The position numbers and the translations under genes are program-made. Below the pieces are notes generated by a model, which ran no database searches, was not told the DNA's origin, and worked only from the letters and a program-made list of their open reading frames with translations. Positions 25,032-36,110 of a stretch of 64,000 bases of DNA are shown in pieces. How positions within the stretch are numbered: the stretch's first letter is position 1; each line of letters opens with the position of its first letter. Source of the stretch: Lagopus muta (taxonomy: Eukaryota; Chordata; Aves; Galliformes; Phasianidae); the NCBI RefSeq assembly GCF_023343835.1, contig NC_064437.1:44107967-44171966 (forward strand), in the 5' to 3' direction.

Positions 25032-28000
25032 TTATTGTCAAAAGGAAATGAAGCAACTGTGCCCTCATTTACAGCTATCAACTTAAACAGAAATTTCATT
25101 ATATGGGAATTTCTGAAAACAATTCCTAGGTAAAAAGAAAATTACTGAGGTTGAACAGCATGTGTGTTTGAAAATTCCCTGAAGTCTACAACTGTCCCCT
25201 GACTTGATATATACACTAAATGCTGAATAACTGGATGCACACATTGTTGCAAAGGTCTTTTAAAATCAGAGAAGCCTATAAAATGTATAAGCAGCTTGTA
25301 TTCAGATATATTAACCTTTCTTTGTTTTCCCTGTATTTAACCTTAAATACTGGACTGCAAAAAATAGTGTTAATTTAAAAGTAACAGTAAAACTGCAAAT
25401 AAAAGTTATACCAGCTATATCAATTTCAGTTAGATATTCTTTTTTTTTAATTATTATTTATTTTTCTCTACACAAATTTAAAATTAATATAAAACATGGT
25501 TTTGCATTGGCAGCAAAACATTCAATTAGAATGTAAAGTATTTCCAAGAAATCTTAAACTTGTGCTGGGAGGATGTTTAGAACATACTTAGAAACTTACT
25601 CTCACAGCTGTAACATTGCATGGAATGCGATAAGATAGAATACACTTTTACATTATAATCTATGAACACAAACAACTTGGAACTAAATATATTTTCCAAC
25701 ATGCTTTTCCCTTAAAATGCTAAGGATGTTGAGATGATGATGATATTTTGTGAATGTGCCATGACCATGACTTAGTTTGTCCTTAAAAATATCTGCTCCT
25801 TGAAGGCTTGTGAAAATCCTGATCTGAAACCTTAATCTAATTGTCAGCAACTCTAAGAAAGGGTCAACTCCAGGTTGACAACACTACCAGAGGCAAGTCC
25901 ACAAGAGTCACCTAACCTAAAAGGTAACTTTTAGAAAGATTCAGTTATTTAGTATCATGCATGGAAAAGATATTAATTCAAGTAAATCTGATGAGATAGA
26001 AGTGGTGGGTGTACCTTGCACATTCTCACATAACAAATGCCAAATAAAATAGTCATAAGATTTTTTAAGAACAAGTTAAAAATGGTTGGAAGAAGTCATT
26101 TTTTTGTGGACCTGTCTGAGATCTTTGTAGTCTTTTCTAATAATATCAGAAGTAAAATGAGTATTAACTGTAGGTAAGAAAATAGTCTCTAACTGCCTAA
26201 TACTGCCAGAGTGGAATAAGGAATCAAAGGCCATATCAGTTACTCAGTTACAGGCTAACTCAATAGAGGTCCCACACAAGATGGCATAAGCCAGCTTGGC
26301 CCTTCAAGCGATTTAGACCTGCTTGTATATAGCAGTGCCCATCTGTGTCATAGAACTGGTTAGCACAGCCACAGTCCTGCAGTATATGGTTGTTTTCTCA
26401 GTCATATTTTATTTGGTTTTATTCCTATTATAACGAGTAGAAAGATTTTAACTAAGTACCAGAAGAAGACTATGCAGTGAGAGGTAATGTTTACCAGGTG
26501 TATATGTAAAGACACTATAAAAAGCAAACTATGCATTTCAATATTTATATCACGGAGAAGCAGAAATTTCACCTGAAAAACAAAATGGGAGCACTTAGCT
26601 ATTTCATGTCATCGCTTGCAGAGCACTGAAGCACTGACATGATAACTGGGGCAGACATAAAGACAGGGCAGGACAAAAAGAGAGGACAACAGCTAGCAGA
26701 GCATGCAAGAACCCTGACTTGATATCACCTGAGTCATTGTGGTTTCCCCAGACTGATCCTACAAATAGCTATATTCCAGGAAAGTTTAAATTAATCTCTT
26801 TCTTTCCCGTATGCCACATATGCCAACAGTGGTGAGGCTCAGTCTGAGTCTATACAAAATGCACTCATTCAGAACCTTACCACAAATGCTGCATCTAGCA
26901 AAGCTCTGCTGGAGGTAAACTTTTCCCAAGATGCGAATATAGCTGACAGGAAAAAAAAATTAACATACTTATCAGCAATAAGTGAACCCTGTAATTTGTA
27001 GAAATAAATGTCGTGAGCACAGGGTAGATTTGCTTCTTTCTTCAGAGTTAAACAGGAAGACCAATATCCAGTGATTTAGACAATTCTCTGTGTCATTTTC
27101 CCTCCATCTGTCCCACTAGCCTTCACTATACACCTCTTATTGGAATAAAAAGAAATACTGGGATGTTGGCAGGAGGCTCACCTCAAATAAGACAGTAAAG
27201 ATGAACCTACACTATTTGTTTAGCAGTGCTGGTCAAGCACAGGTTAACATTTTTGCTTCAAGATAAGAGCACTAAGGTATTTTGGGACCCAGGAGTCACA
27301 AAGGCAGCAACTGCTTCCATAGCAATACCAAGAGGTGTTAACTAAGGGGCTTCAGGGTTGGTTTGTACAGCACATTTTCTTTCTTTGAAGACTCAGAAAT
27401 GTGGTGGTAGCTACCACCTCACCCTTAGGGCAGAGGAGGAGTACAGGATCATAATCCTAACTCTCATCTTGTCAAGACATAACAGCTTTAAAGCCTACAC
27501 AGTACAGGTGGCCATCTTTTTCGGACTGCCATAGATGCTGAATGACTCCTCCACACTGTATTTTGCTACAATTTACAGCCACTTAGCCATCTTTTTCTTG
27601 GAGAGAAGTTTCCTCTGAGGAAAAAGGAAACAGTGCTGTGCCCCAGCACTGCTGAAGCTACCACTTGCCGCGTCCTCACGTACATGCTTTCATCAGCACA
27701 AAACTTTAATCTCAACAAGAAACAACAGATGGGAACCGACCAACAGAAAGAATTCAGAAAGAGGAGACAACATCCCAGCATGGAAGCTGTGGTTGCAGCA
27801 CCCTATAGTAAAGTCACCTGTAGGTATTATGGCCAGAGACAGTTTTAAGAAAGATTTGGGAATGGATAGCAAGAACAGAAGGTGTTCTTTTCTAAGAAAC
27901 ACCTCAATTACAAAAGAGCATGCAAAGGTTGCCTTTTAATAGGGCACACCAGGGTAGTACTGCTGGCAGGACACCTGCATGTGCTGCTGCCTCTAACACA

Positions 28001-28926
28001 GGTGTCCCCTCCTTAAATCCAAGTACTCTTCTGGATGCCAGGTAATGCTGAAACATGGGATGATGTGAAGGAAAGTCTTTCTTTCCACATCATACAAGTT
28101 ACACTGCAGACTCAAATAAACCACACTGTTACAGTAACTTTGCAGGGCTCAACAAAGTCAGTGCATTTTGCTGAAATTCAATGAGTTTTCTAAACAAGTA
28201 ATTGTGTTAAAGAAAGGAGCACTAATAAAACATCATAAGCACAGTTTGCACAATAGATGCTTGTTATTATTGTGATTATGCTACCAAATAAACCTGTATT
28301 TTGCCTTAATTATCTTAATAGCAGTTGTACTCAGAGAAGTCCAGAAAATACAAAAGCTTCTATCTCCATTGCAAAGGTTGAATAGACTACTAAAGCTAAA
28401 AGTCTTCCCATAACAACATACATTTTACTTTTACCTTTTTTCCTTTCTTTGTGAGTGCTCTTGCATGTGTCTGTGTACAATTTACTAACTGTGCTGTTTT
28501 TAAGAGCTGGCAGACTTTTGCTCAAGCTTCCGTCATAGTCCATCCATACAGAACACATGGAACTTCTGACAAAGTAGAAAACATGGAAAAAAAAGGTTGA
28601 AGGGCTTTACAAATGCTAACTGCATGTATGGAAAGGCAGGTTTGTTTCAGGGTTTTCCTTGTTGTTTTTCTTATGGACTTCCATTTCAGCATTCAAGAGG
28701 CAGGTGTTTGAAGATATCTTCAATTCTTCTTAGTGCCCAATTATCTCCATCAGCTAAACCCACTTTAGCCAAACCAGTGGGTTAAATACATTGTGCAGAA
28801 GAAGCAAAAACATCTGAAAAGAAAATGTTACACATATTAAAAAAGATTGATGTTTATATAAAAAGCAATAAACCTGCATACTTGATTTTAAACAATATTC
28901 TAACATTGATTTGTTATTCATATATT
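25032..28926. other. AT-rich non-genic DNA
   Basis: No gene is recognised. Frames near 27566-27902 overlap on opposite strands and are mutually exclusive shadows without domains. A juxtaposed acceptor/donor site on the minus strand at 26572/26573 is described separately. Confidence 0.55.
26560..26595 (-). promoter_or_regulatory. Recursive-splice-like site (moderate)
   Basis: On the minus strand, CCCATTTTGTTTTTCAG is followed immediately by GTGAAATTTC. The AG of a strong acceptor directly abuts a GT donor at the 26573/26572 boundary. The acceptor half is excellent; the donor (GTGAAA) is only moderate. Recursive splice sites of this form are known in very long vertebrate introns, but a match can arise by chance. 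Confidence 0.2.
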
Positions 28927-29018
28927 ATCACAGAATCACAGGGTTGGAAGGGACCTCAAGGATCACGAATCTCCAACCTCCCTGCCACAGGCATGGCCAC
29001 CAACCTCCACATTTAATA

Positions 29019-29387
29019 CTAGACCAGGCTGCCCAGGGCCCTCTCCAATCTGGCCTTGAACACCTCCAGGGACGGGGCATCCACAACCTCTCTGGGCAGC
29101 CTGTTCCAGCACCTCACCACTCTCTCTGTAAAGAATTTCCACCTGACATCCAACCTAAATTTCCCCTCCCTCAAATCAAAACCATTTCCCTTTGTCCTGC
29201 AGTTATCAACCCTTTCAAAGAGTTGATTCCTCTCCTGTTTGTAGGCTCCCTTTAGGTATTGAAATGTTGCAATGAGGTCACTCCGCAGCCTTCTTTTCTC
29301 CAGGCTGAACAAACCCAGCCTGTCTTCATAGGGGAGGTGCTCCAGTCCCCTGATCACCTTCGTGGCTCTCCTCTGAACCCTCTCCAA
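29019..29387 (-). pseudogene. CR1 ORF2 remnant: C-terminal region
   Basis: In the same frame as the block at 29409-29993, this encodes the conserved C-terminus of CR1 ORF2: [40 protein letters not shown], and finally [20 protein letters not shown] before the natural stop. Downstream about 90 nt of CR1 3' UTR follow. Plus-strand frames over the same interval (28911-29255, 29259-29732) are shadows. Confidence 0.92.
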
Positions 29388-29408
29388 CAGCTCCCTGTCT
29401 TTTTTGTA

Positions 29409-29993
29409 CTAGGGACTCCACACTTGGACACAGTATTCCAGATGGGGCCTCACAAGAGCAGAGTAGAGGGGGACAATCACCTCCCTGTCCCTGCTGGCCA
29501 CCCCTCTTTTGATGGAACCCAGGATGCCATTTGCCTTCTGAGCCACAAGGGCACACTGCTGACTCACGTTGAGTTCATCTATCAAGACCCCCAGGTCCTT
29601 CTCCACAGGGCTGCTCTCAAGGACTGCTCCTTCCAGTCTGTACAGATGCCTGGGATTCCTCCGGCTCAAGTGCAAAACTCTGCACTTTGCCATGTTGAAC
29701 CTCATCGGGTTCACCCGGGCCCACCTTTCTAGCCTCTCGAGGTCCCTCTGAATGGCATCCCTTCCTTCTACCGTGTCAACTGCACAATTCAGCTCGGTAT
29801 CATCATCAAACTTGCTGAGGGTGCACTCGATTCCATCATAGATGTCATTGATAAAGATGTTAAAGACGCCGGGCCCAAGACAGACCCCTGGGGGATGCCG
29901 CTCATTATCGGCCTCCACCTGGACATAGAGCCATTGATGACTACCCTCTGTCTGCGGCCTTTCAACCAGTTTCTTATCCATCGAGTGGTCCAC
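29409..29993 (-). pseudogene. CR1 ORF2 remnant: RT catalytic box and thumb
   Basis: From about residue 40 this minus-strand frame reads [20 protein letters not shown], then the catalytic-box position as FDDD (residues 62-65, nt 29799-29810) where the family usually has FADD. Both aspartates of the DD pair are kept but the alanine is replaced by aspartate. It continues through [37 protein letters not shown] and [18 protein letters not shown] to a TAG at 29409-29411. The same frame carries on after that stop as the block at 29019-29387, so a single nonsense codon separates them. The first 39 residues are out-of-frame sequence. Confidence 0.9.
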
Positions 29994-30136
29994 CCATCAA
30001 ATCCACATCCCTCCAATTTGGAGATAAGGATGTGGTGGGGGACCATGTCAAAGGTCTTGTTCAAGTCCAGGTAAATGACATGGCTCGCCTTTCCCTTGTC
30101 CACCGATGCCGTCACTCCATCACAGAAGGTCAGCAT
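29789..30136 (-). pseudogene. CR1 ORF2 remnant: RT palm, first half
   Basis: In a shifted minus-strand frame this continues the RT with [20 protein letters not shown] (first catalytic aspartate region), then [20 protein letters not shown] and [13 protein letters not shown]. Similarity in this frame stops right after QGSVLGP, near 29880. The remaining residues to 29789 are out-of-frame read-through of the next block, which marks a frameshift. Confidence 0.9.
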
Positions 30137-30168
30137 GACCTTCCCCTGGTAAAGCTGTGCTGGCTCTC

Positions 30169-30591
30169 TCAGATCACAAGCCCATTCCTCATGTGATCAA
30201 GCATGTTATCCAGGAGGATCTGTTCCATGATCTTCCCAGGCACAGAGGTGAGACTCACCAGCTTGTAGTTCCTGGGGTCCTCCTTGCTCCCTTTCTTGTA
30301 AATGGGAGTGAAATGACACTTCCTCCAGTCATCCGGGGCCTCATCTGACAGCCACAACTTTTCAAATATGATGGAAAGCTGCTTGGCAACCACCTCAGCC
30401 AGCTCCTTCAGAACCCTGGGATGCACGCCATCCGGCCCTATAGACTTGTACACATTCAGTCTCATGAGGCTGTCTCGGACCTGCTCTGTCCTCACAGCGG
30501 GTGGGGATTTACCCCCCCAGTCCCCATCTAGATGTTTAGGGATGCAGGGCTCAATCCTTTTATCCTTTTGATTTTCCATAATCAGTGACAT
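30169..30591 (-). pseudogene. CR1 ORF2 remnant: RT fingers
   Basis: This minus-strand frame of 140 codons covers the start of the CR1 reverse transcriptase. Residues 49-65 read [17 protein letters not shown] (RT motif 1 region). Residues 94-126 contain [17 protein letters not shown] and then [14 protein letters not shown] (RT motif 2 region). It ends at a TGA near 30169, after which the family block [12 protein letters not shown] can be read before a further stop and a frame shift. The upstream endonuclease half of ORF2 is absent because the element is truncated near 30592. The first few residues may be flanking sequence. Confidence 0.9.
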
Positions 30592-30592
30592 T

Positions 30593-32519
30593 TAATTTGA
30601 ATTCCCTTTAAGCAAGTAGTAATTAGGGCTTTATCATATTTAACTATAGGTATATAATCCCTTAAGTCAAAACAGAAACGAAAATGGATGGCACTGTGAT
30701 CAGATCTCTCATTCCAAAAATATTTTTTGCCTCCAAAGCTTTGCATGGAAGAAAACACTTCTGAAAATGATACAAATAGTTTTGACATTAGGCAAAGTAA
30801 ACAAGCAAAATAAACATGGAAAAATCATACGGTCAGTTTGCAAGTGCTGTTTATTGTTTGAGGCAGGGTTAAAGCCTTTTATAAAGACAAGAACATATAT
30901 GCAACCAGACTGAAAGTGACATTAGGTTATTCTAAACACCCGTATTCAGAACCTGCTGCTTATAATATGCCATGGCCAAAACACGTGTAGGCTTCAAAAA
31001 GAACAATATAATATGAACAAACAAGAACTGCTGTTATTTCAGTAGCCAAGAGAGAAGACAAGTGCCATAAATACTTTTAAGAACTATTTCTGGGGGAAAA
31101 AAAAGAAAAAAAAGAAAAAAAAATGGGCCTGTAGTTTTCCTTTCTCTAGTATCTCCTAGGATAACTTGCAGGACATTGTAACTATTGTAACTATGCAGGA
31201 CATTAGCAGACTCATTACAAGTGACCAAAGCCTACTTTCCAAACACCAGTTTGTGTAGCAAGTGGTATGAACTAGATCACTCTATATTGTTCATCACTGA
31301 TTTTAAGTATCTGCTTGATTTATTACAGACTTCTTGAGTAAATGAAGTCTTCCAGTTACTGTGCAAGGCCTCAAACCCTCAGCAGCAGCAAACTTTCCTC
31401 TGTCACTCCATCAGTCTTACTATTTTACACAGATCAAATTTTGTGATTGGCTTAAACATCCAGTTCACTTCTCCGCGCAAAAACAGTGGACAACTTCTAA
31501 AAATTAACATTTATCCTTAAGGAAAGTAAATTAAGAGCACCATCTAATTACAGACAAGCCAAACGCAGCCAGAGAGTGGTGACACTCAGCCAGGAACAAT
31601 ATGCATGCATTGTGAACAGTCCAGAGGACAGTATTTTTGCATATTCCTGTGCCAATCACACTGTAACTAGTAGCATTGAACATGATATATTTGTTAATTA
31701 TCAGGATCATTTTTCACAGAAAGATGTTCATGATTCCAAGTATCTCAATCCGTTTCTCAGAGAATCAAGAAATAGGATATGCATTGTTGGTTTTTCACTG
31801 AAAACTTCACAGTAGCCTTTCTTATGTAGACTCCAAATTGGGATTACACTGAACTTTTCTCCAGAACATATTAGTAAAGCTGTTAATTATGTTAATTCCG
31901 CCAGTTACTTTTATTGACATTTTTCCCTGCTGAGTAATCATATCCATCTGGTGGCAATTTTATTTTACATCCCACTTTTTAAGCCCTTTTTTCCTTCCAA
32001 ATTTAAGTGCTTAATTCTAAAGGCACTCTCTACACAACTAAAATATATATTGCATAATAAACCAGGAATAATATACACTGTCAATATTGTAATTGAGTGC
32101 CTTTCCAACTACAGAGAGAACCTATGCTACTATTGCAGTATTAAAAATGACCCCTCTTCTGAAGATCAAGGTAAACAAATTTGAGATGTTATTTAATAAC
32201 TAGAAAATTTTGTTTGTCTGTAAAACTGCTCAAATCTTTTTCCTTCCCTTATAAGCAAAAATACAAATTGATTGTTCACTGATGAAATATTTTCTGGATA
32301 TATCTTTTCGTGTTGAAAAAAAAGAGTAATCCATACAGGTTCATTTGTGGAAAAACCAAGAATACCCTGTGAAGAGGATTTGTGTGAGCATATAGGAGAT
32401 GATAGAAACAAAAGCACTTAATTCACAAGAAAAAAAAAAACAAAAAAAACTTAGAGCAGATAAGGGGCTTTTTCATCTGAAATTATAGCCCTACTCTTTT
32501 ATAAACACTTTGATATCAC
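30593..32519. other. AT-rich non-genic DNA
   Basis: No gene is seen. A small compound duplication lies at 31168-31204: GCAGGACATT occurs twice, flanking two tandem copies of ATTGTAACT. A-rich low complexity occurs at 31095-31124. Confidence 0.55.
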
Positions 32520-32800
32520 CAGCACTCTCACTCAACAGGCGAGGGGGAGATAAACATGCTGCTTTTGTGTGGCGCCAGCCAATGGAGCATGCTCAGTGAA
32601 GGCCCAGGTGTGACCCCGGCTCTCCTGCGTGCAGCAGCTGGACCGGGCAATCCATCATGCGCTCCTCCTGTCAGGCTGGGTGCTCTGCCACAGCTGTCTG
32701 TCACGCTGGTGGATGGGACCTGCTTAAAGGCAATCATGTCAATCTCTATGTGACTACTCAGACTGAGATGGAAGGATGATCTTGACAGGCCTGGCAAAGT
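32520..32800. promoter_or_regulatory. GC/CpG-rich candidate regulatory patch
   Basis: This is the most GC-rich stretch outside the CR1 copies, with about seven CpGs in the first 180 bp. It contains a FOX-like GATAAACA (32549-32556) and a CCAAT box (32579-32583). There is no repeat signature. Open frames on both strands are expected from the GC content and have no domains. It may be a conserved enhancer or a small promoter-like island, but nothing here proves transcription. Confidence 0.3.
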
Positions 32801-33001
32801 CAGCAGAAGGCACTAGAGGACTTTAGTTACAGGCTTAAAATTTAGATTCAATTTGTGCTTCTCGTGTGGAGGGACTGAAGTGGCACGAAAGAATGCAGTG
32901 TTTTATAGCTGGTCGTCTCGGATGAATCTGTTGCCTTCGGAATGTTTTCCATAGTAAATGTAGCGACATTTTCCCAAGATGCCTACAGGAAAGAGGAAAT
33001 G

Positions 33002-33050
33002 AATTGTAATTAGGAAAGTGGTGGAAATTACAATTAGGAAAGTGATGCAG
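33002..33050. repeat. 24-bp tandem duplication containing CAATTAGG/TAATTAGG
   Basis: AATTGTAATTAGGAAAGTG (33002-33020) is repeated with two changes as AATTACAATTAGGAAAGTG (33026-33044), a period of 24 bp. Each unit contains an AATTAG homeodomain-type core. Confidence 0.85.
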
Positions 33051-34379
33051 AAGCACAAAAACAATTGAAAAATTTGAAAGAGGGAAGAGAATGGTTCTCT
33101 TGTCTTGTAAAAGAAAGTTTGTTCATTGGAAATATCCACTATTACCACTTCAATCAGCAGCGTGTAACCCACAGGGAAAATGTATGCTCAGATACCTGTG
33201 TGAGCTATCCTGTTCAACAAATATCCATAAATGTCTTCAAAAATTGAATCACGTTGGTACATCATACGTTGTATTTTAAATCACAGTAACCCTCTGCAGA
33301 TTTTGAAAAACAGAGAACATGGATTGGACTCACATTCTGTACTGTCTGCAGTCTCCATACTCTATGTTTAAATGGTTTTCCCAGTGAATAATAAACAATT
33401 CCAATAGTTAACTATGCTAAATATCTGTGCACATGGAGAATGCTTTCAAAAATCAGTCAGAACACTGCTTTTGGGAGAGTAGGCACATTATTCTCTGTAC
33501 ATGCAGGAGGTAAGATGCCTGAGGAAGCTTTAACTGCTGTGACTGAGACATACATACCTGCAGATCTCACGACTTTATTCAAAAGCATCCCCTCTGGTGG
33601 TACTAAGTGGTATGCAAAAGCGTAAGTTCACAGTCACATCCCACCTGTGAACATCCTCAAAGATGCTAAATTTTACTAGCAGAGTTATTCTTTGTTCCCC
33701 CAGGCACATACAGTCAAATTAAAGTCACCTCTCACATACAGAAGTAAGGTGAAAGAGTCTCCTCTATCTTGGGAATGTCTAGCACAGCAAGTACTGACAT
33801 ACCTAGCTCATCCCCATAAGTGCACACATAACCTCGCCAAAAGGAGACAGTCACTGCCATACGTAAAGGGTAAAGATGGGGGAGGAGCTGACCCTCTACC
33901 CCCTGTAGTTCTGGCTTTCCACAACTCACATAGCAGGTATTGTAGCCACCTCCAGAATCAATGAAGTATGCAAGTTTTTATATTCTGCATCTATTTCTCC
34001 AGTGTAATGTGCACCAGATAAGAACCTAAAGTCTTGAAAGGCATGGGCTGTGGCCATGTAACCCATTCTCTTCTTTCCTTCTAAGACAGGACAGTAACCC
34101 ATTCTTACAGAGAAAAAAAAATTGATTGTCCTGTCACTCATTGTGAAAAACACATTTCAGGAAAGCAGAAGTGGAGACAACATGGTGCAGAGCCTGATCC
34201 CACTCCCTTTCTCCACAGAGCTTTCATAATTTCAATTTCCATCATTTCAATAGTAAAACAGTTTCCACATGTAAAGCACGGTGTTTTCATTCCTAAACAA
34301 GCATCTAGCAAAAAGCAAATATTTTCCCCTAAACAGATGGTATTCCAAGTCAAACTGCAGCAGGCATTAGGTTGGTAAC
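33051..34379. other. Non-genic DNA
   Basis: I recognise no gene. Short frames at 33440-34353 overlap on both strands and show no domain. Confidence 0.55.
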
Positions 34380-35530
34380 AAGGCCGTTTGGAGCTCTAAA
34401 TGTAAAGGATATGAACAGTTTATTAATGGTATTATTCAGACTGCTTTTTCCCTGGCATTGATAGAAGTGTTGTTTGAGGTCTGCCGCATTTCTTGAGGAC
34501 TGGAAGCAAGACTGTTTATAGAGATGCTGGTGAGAGAGAGCTGTTTGATGAATGCTGGAGACTGTAGCTAGGTGTCAGCGCTTAGAAAATGAGGCAAGGA
34601 CATGAGGTATTAATATTGTCAATGATCTCTTGACAGGAAAACAGATACTGCATTCACCGTCAGATTTAAATAGACATCAAGTGCATTAATGACAAAAGGG
34701 CAGACTTCAAACAAAGGGGGCTGTATGGTGCTGCACTGAGTGAGTCTCCGAGTTGGCAATAACCTGATCTGAAAAGACACTGTCAGGACTACAGACAGGC
34801 CCCGAATTGTGTGCGGTGACAGAAAACAGAGATGCTGACAGAGATACCAGTGCCATATTATGCCAAGTATATTCCTGCGCTGTCTTCAGCCCTAACTAAA
34901 TCTGACATCATTTCCTATCGCTTATAGTATTCTCCTCTGCTCCAGCAGAATATTTCTCCCCAGACATCATTACAAACTCCAGTGTAGTTTTAAAGTTACT
35001 GGCAGGCCTGTTCTGTCATGGAGGTTGGGTCTAGAGGCCTAAGGATAACCTCAGTCAATCTAAATTTGGAGCTTGCTGGAGAAGTGCTCTCATTTTCACT
35101 GATATCTCAGCTACTTGAGGTGATCTGAACGCTAAAGTGTGAGGAGCTGTCACCTTGAATAAAATCCTCAAAGTAAAGATGCTCGGTTCCTGGGATGTTC
35201 AGCAAAGATGTCGGACAGTCTGGCAGCAGGAAATGAAATCCAGCTGCTGCTGCTCGCCTGGGGATAAAGGTGCTTGGGCTAGTGACAGTTAAAGTCAGCT
35301 GAAATTTTTGAACTCCTGCAGCCTACAATTGTTTAAATTAAGGAAGTGTTGTCTCCACAGAGATTCCCTACCAAGGCATACAGCTGTGATTCAATTGCCA
35401 GGCATATTACACACACACTGCTCAGAGAGTCTTGATAAAAGCATAGTTGAAAATGCTGCCATGAAACTCTATTTATCATAAAGGTTATTTGTAAAACAAT
35501 AACCTGGCTCATAAATTAAATGCAGTGACT
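34380..35530. promoter_or_regulatory. Candidate conserved non-coding block
   Basis: A 1.1-kb stretch of moderate GC with no simple repeats, no homopolymers and no open frame above about 60 codons on either strand. It is unlike the surrounding AT-rich, ORF-littered sequence. Its complex composition suggests conserved non-coding sequence, but I cannot test conservation here. Confidence 0.25.
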
Positions 35531-36060
35531 GCTTGGGTTTTGTTTTGTTTTCTCTCTCCTTCTCCAACCTCCCTTCGACATCTGCAGAAAACCAAGAACT
35601 ACAAAAAGCTGCAGTAAGGAGTCTGATGCTAAGATAAGTTGTACATGAATTTCAGCATTCTGCAGTTTGCCATCCTGCCCATCTGCAATTCTACTCTCTT
35701 CTTCCAGTTCAGGGGCGTGAGCACACTTGAGATTTTGCACACAGACAGGGGGAGGAACAAGGGGGAAACAATAAATCCGTGACTTTTGTGTTGTTTTTTA
35801 ATTAAAATATCCAGCATTGGCCATAATAAGCTAAGTACACCTCCGATGCATCAAAACAACATACAGCATCCTGAATGAGGTTTCTGCTCATGGTTCTTGA
35901 GAAATGACAACACAAGGTCTCTTGAGGGATCATCTTCCCCCAAATGAGGCTTCTAATTTTTCTTAAGTAGCTGCTTCTACCATCACCACAAGCTGTTAAA
36001 ACTATAATTATGAAAAAAATGCATTGGAAAAAATCATTTTTTAATTCACTCTTTATCTTT
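35531..36060. other. Non-genic DNA before the microexon candidate
   Basis: No gene is recognised. The final 60 bases become strongly T-rich, forming the polypyrimidine tract of the candidate exon at 36081. Confidence 0.5.
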
Positions 36061-36080
36061 TAAATGTTTTTCCTTTTCAG

Positions 36081-36102
36081 AATGGATGTTCTAATTATGC
36101 TG
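36081..36102 (+). other. Candidate microexon, 22 nt
   Basis: A roughly 30-nt T-rich tract ends in GTTTTTCCTTTTCAG (36066-36080), a near-ideal acceptor. Then come 22 nt (AATGGATGTTCTAATTATGC plus TG) and GTAAGTAA (36103-36110), a near-ideal donor. A TGCATG, the RBFOX binding motif, lies 24 nt into the downstream intron (36127-36132). Two frames are open: NGCSNYA and MDVLIML. The length is not a multiple of three, so inclusion would shift frame unless it is paired, untranslated or a poison exon. I do not recognise the peptide. No transcript evidence is available. Confidence 0.35.
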
Positions 36103-36110
36103 GTAAGTAA

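Larger units (their letters stand above)
28927..30592 (-). mobile_element. CR1 LINE, 5'-truncated, 1.67 kb
   Basis: This is the largest and best-preserved CR1 in the window. On the minus strand it runs from ORF2, just before the reverse transcriptase, through the RT and C-terminal region to the stop near 29019, a 3' UTR of about 90 nt, and a 3' end whose + strand reads ATCACAGAATCACAGGG, the complement of the ATTCTRTG-type CR1 tail. It is 5'-truncated, as is normal for CR1 insertion by target-primed reverse transcription. It is inactive: the endonuclease is missing, there are at least two frame shifts (near 30140 and 29880) and there are in-frame stops (including one at 29409). Its sequence resembles the CR1 subfamilies common in galliform birds. 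Confidence 0.95.

Noticed and set aside
29259..29732. 157-codon plus-strand frame
   Set aside because: Antisense shadow of CR1 ORF2.
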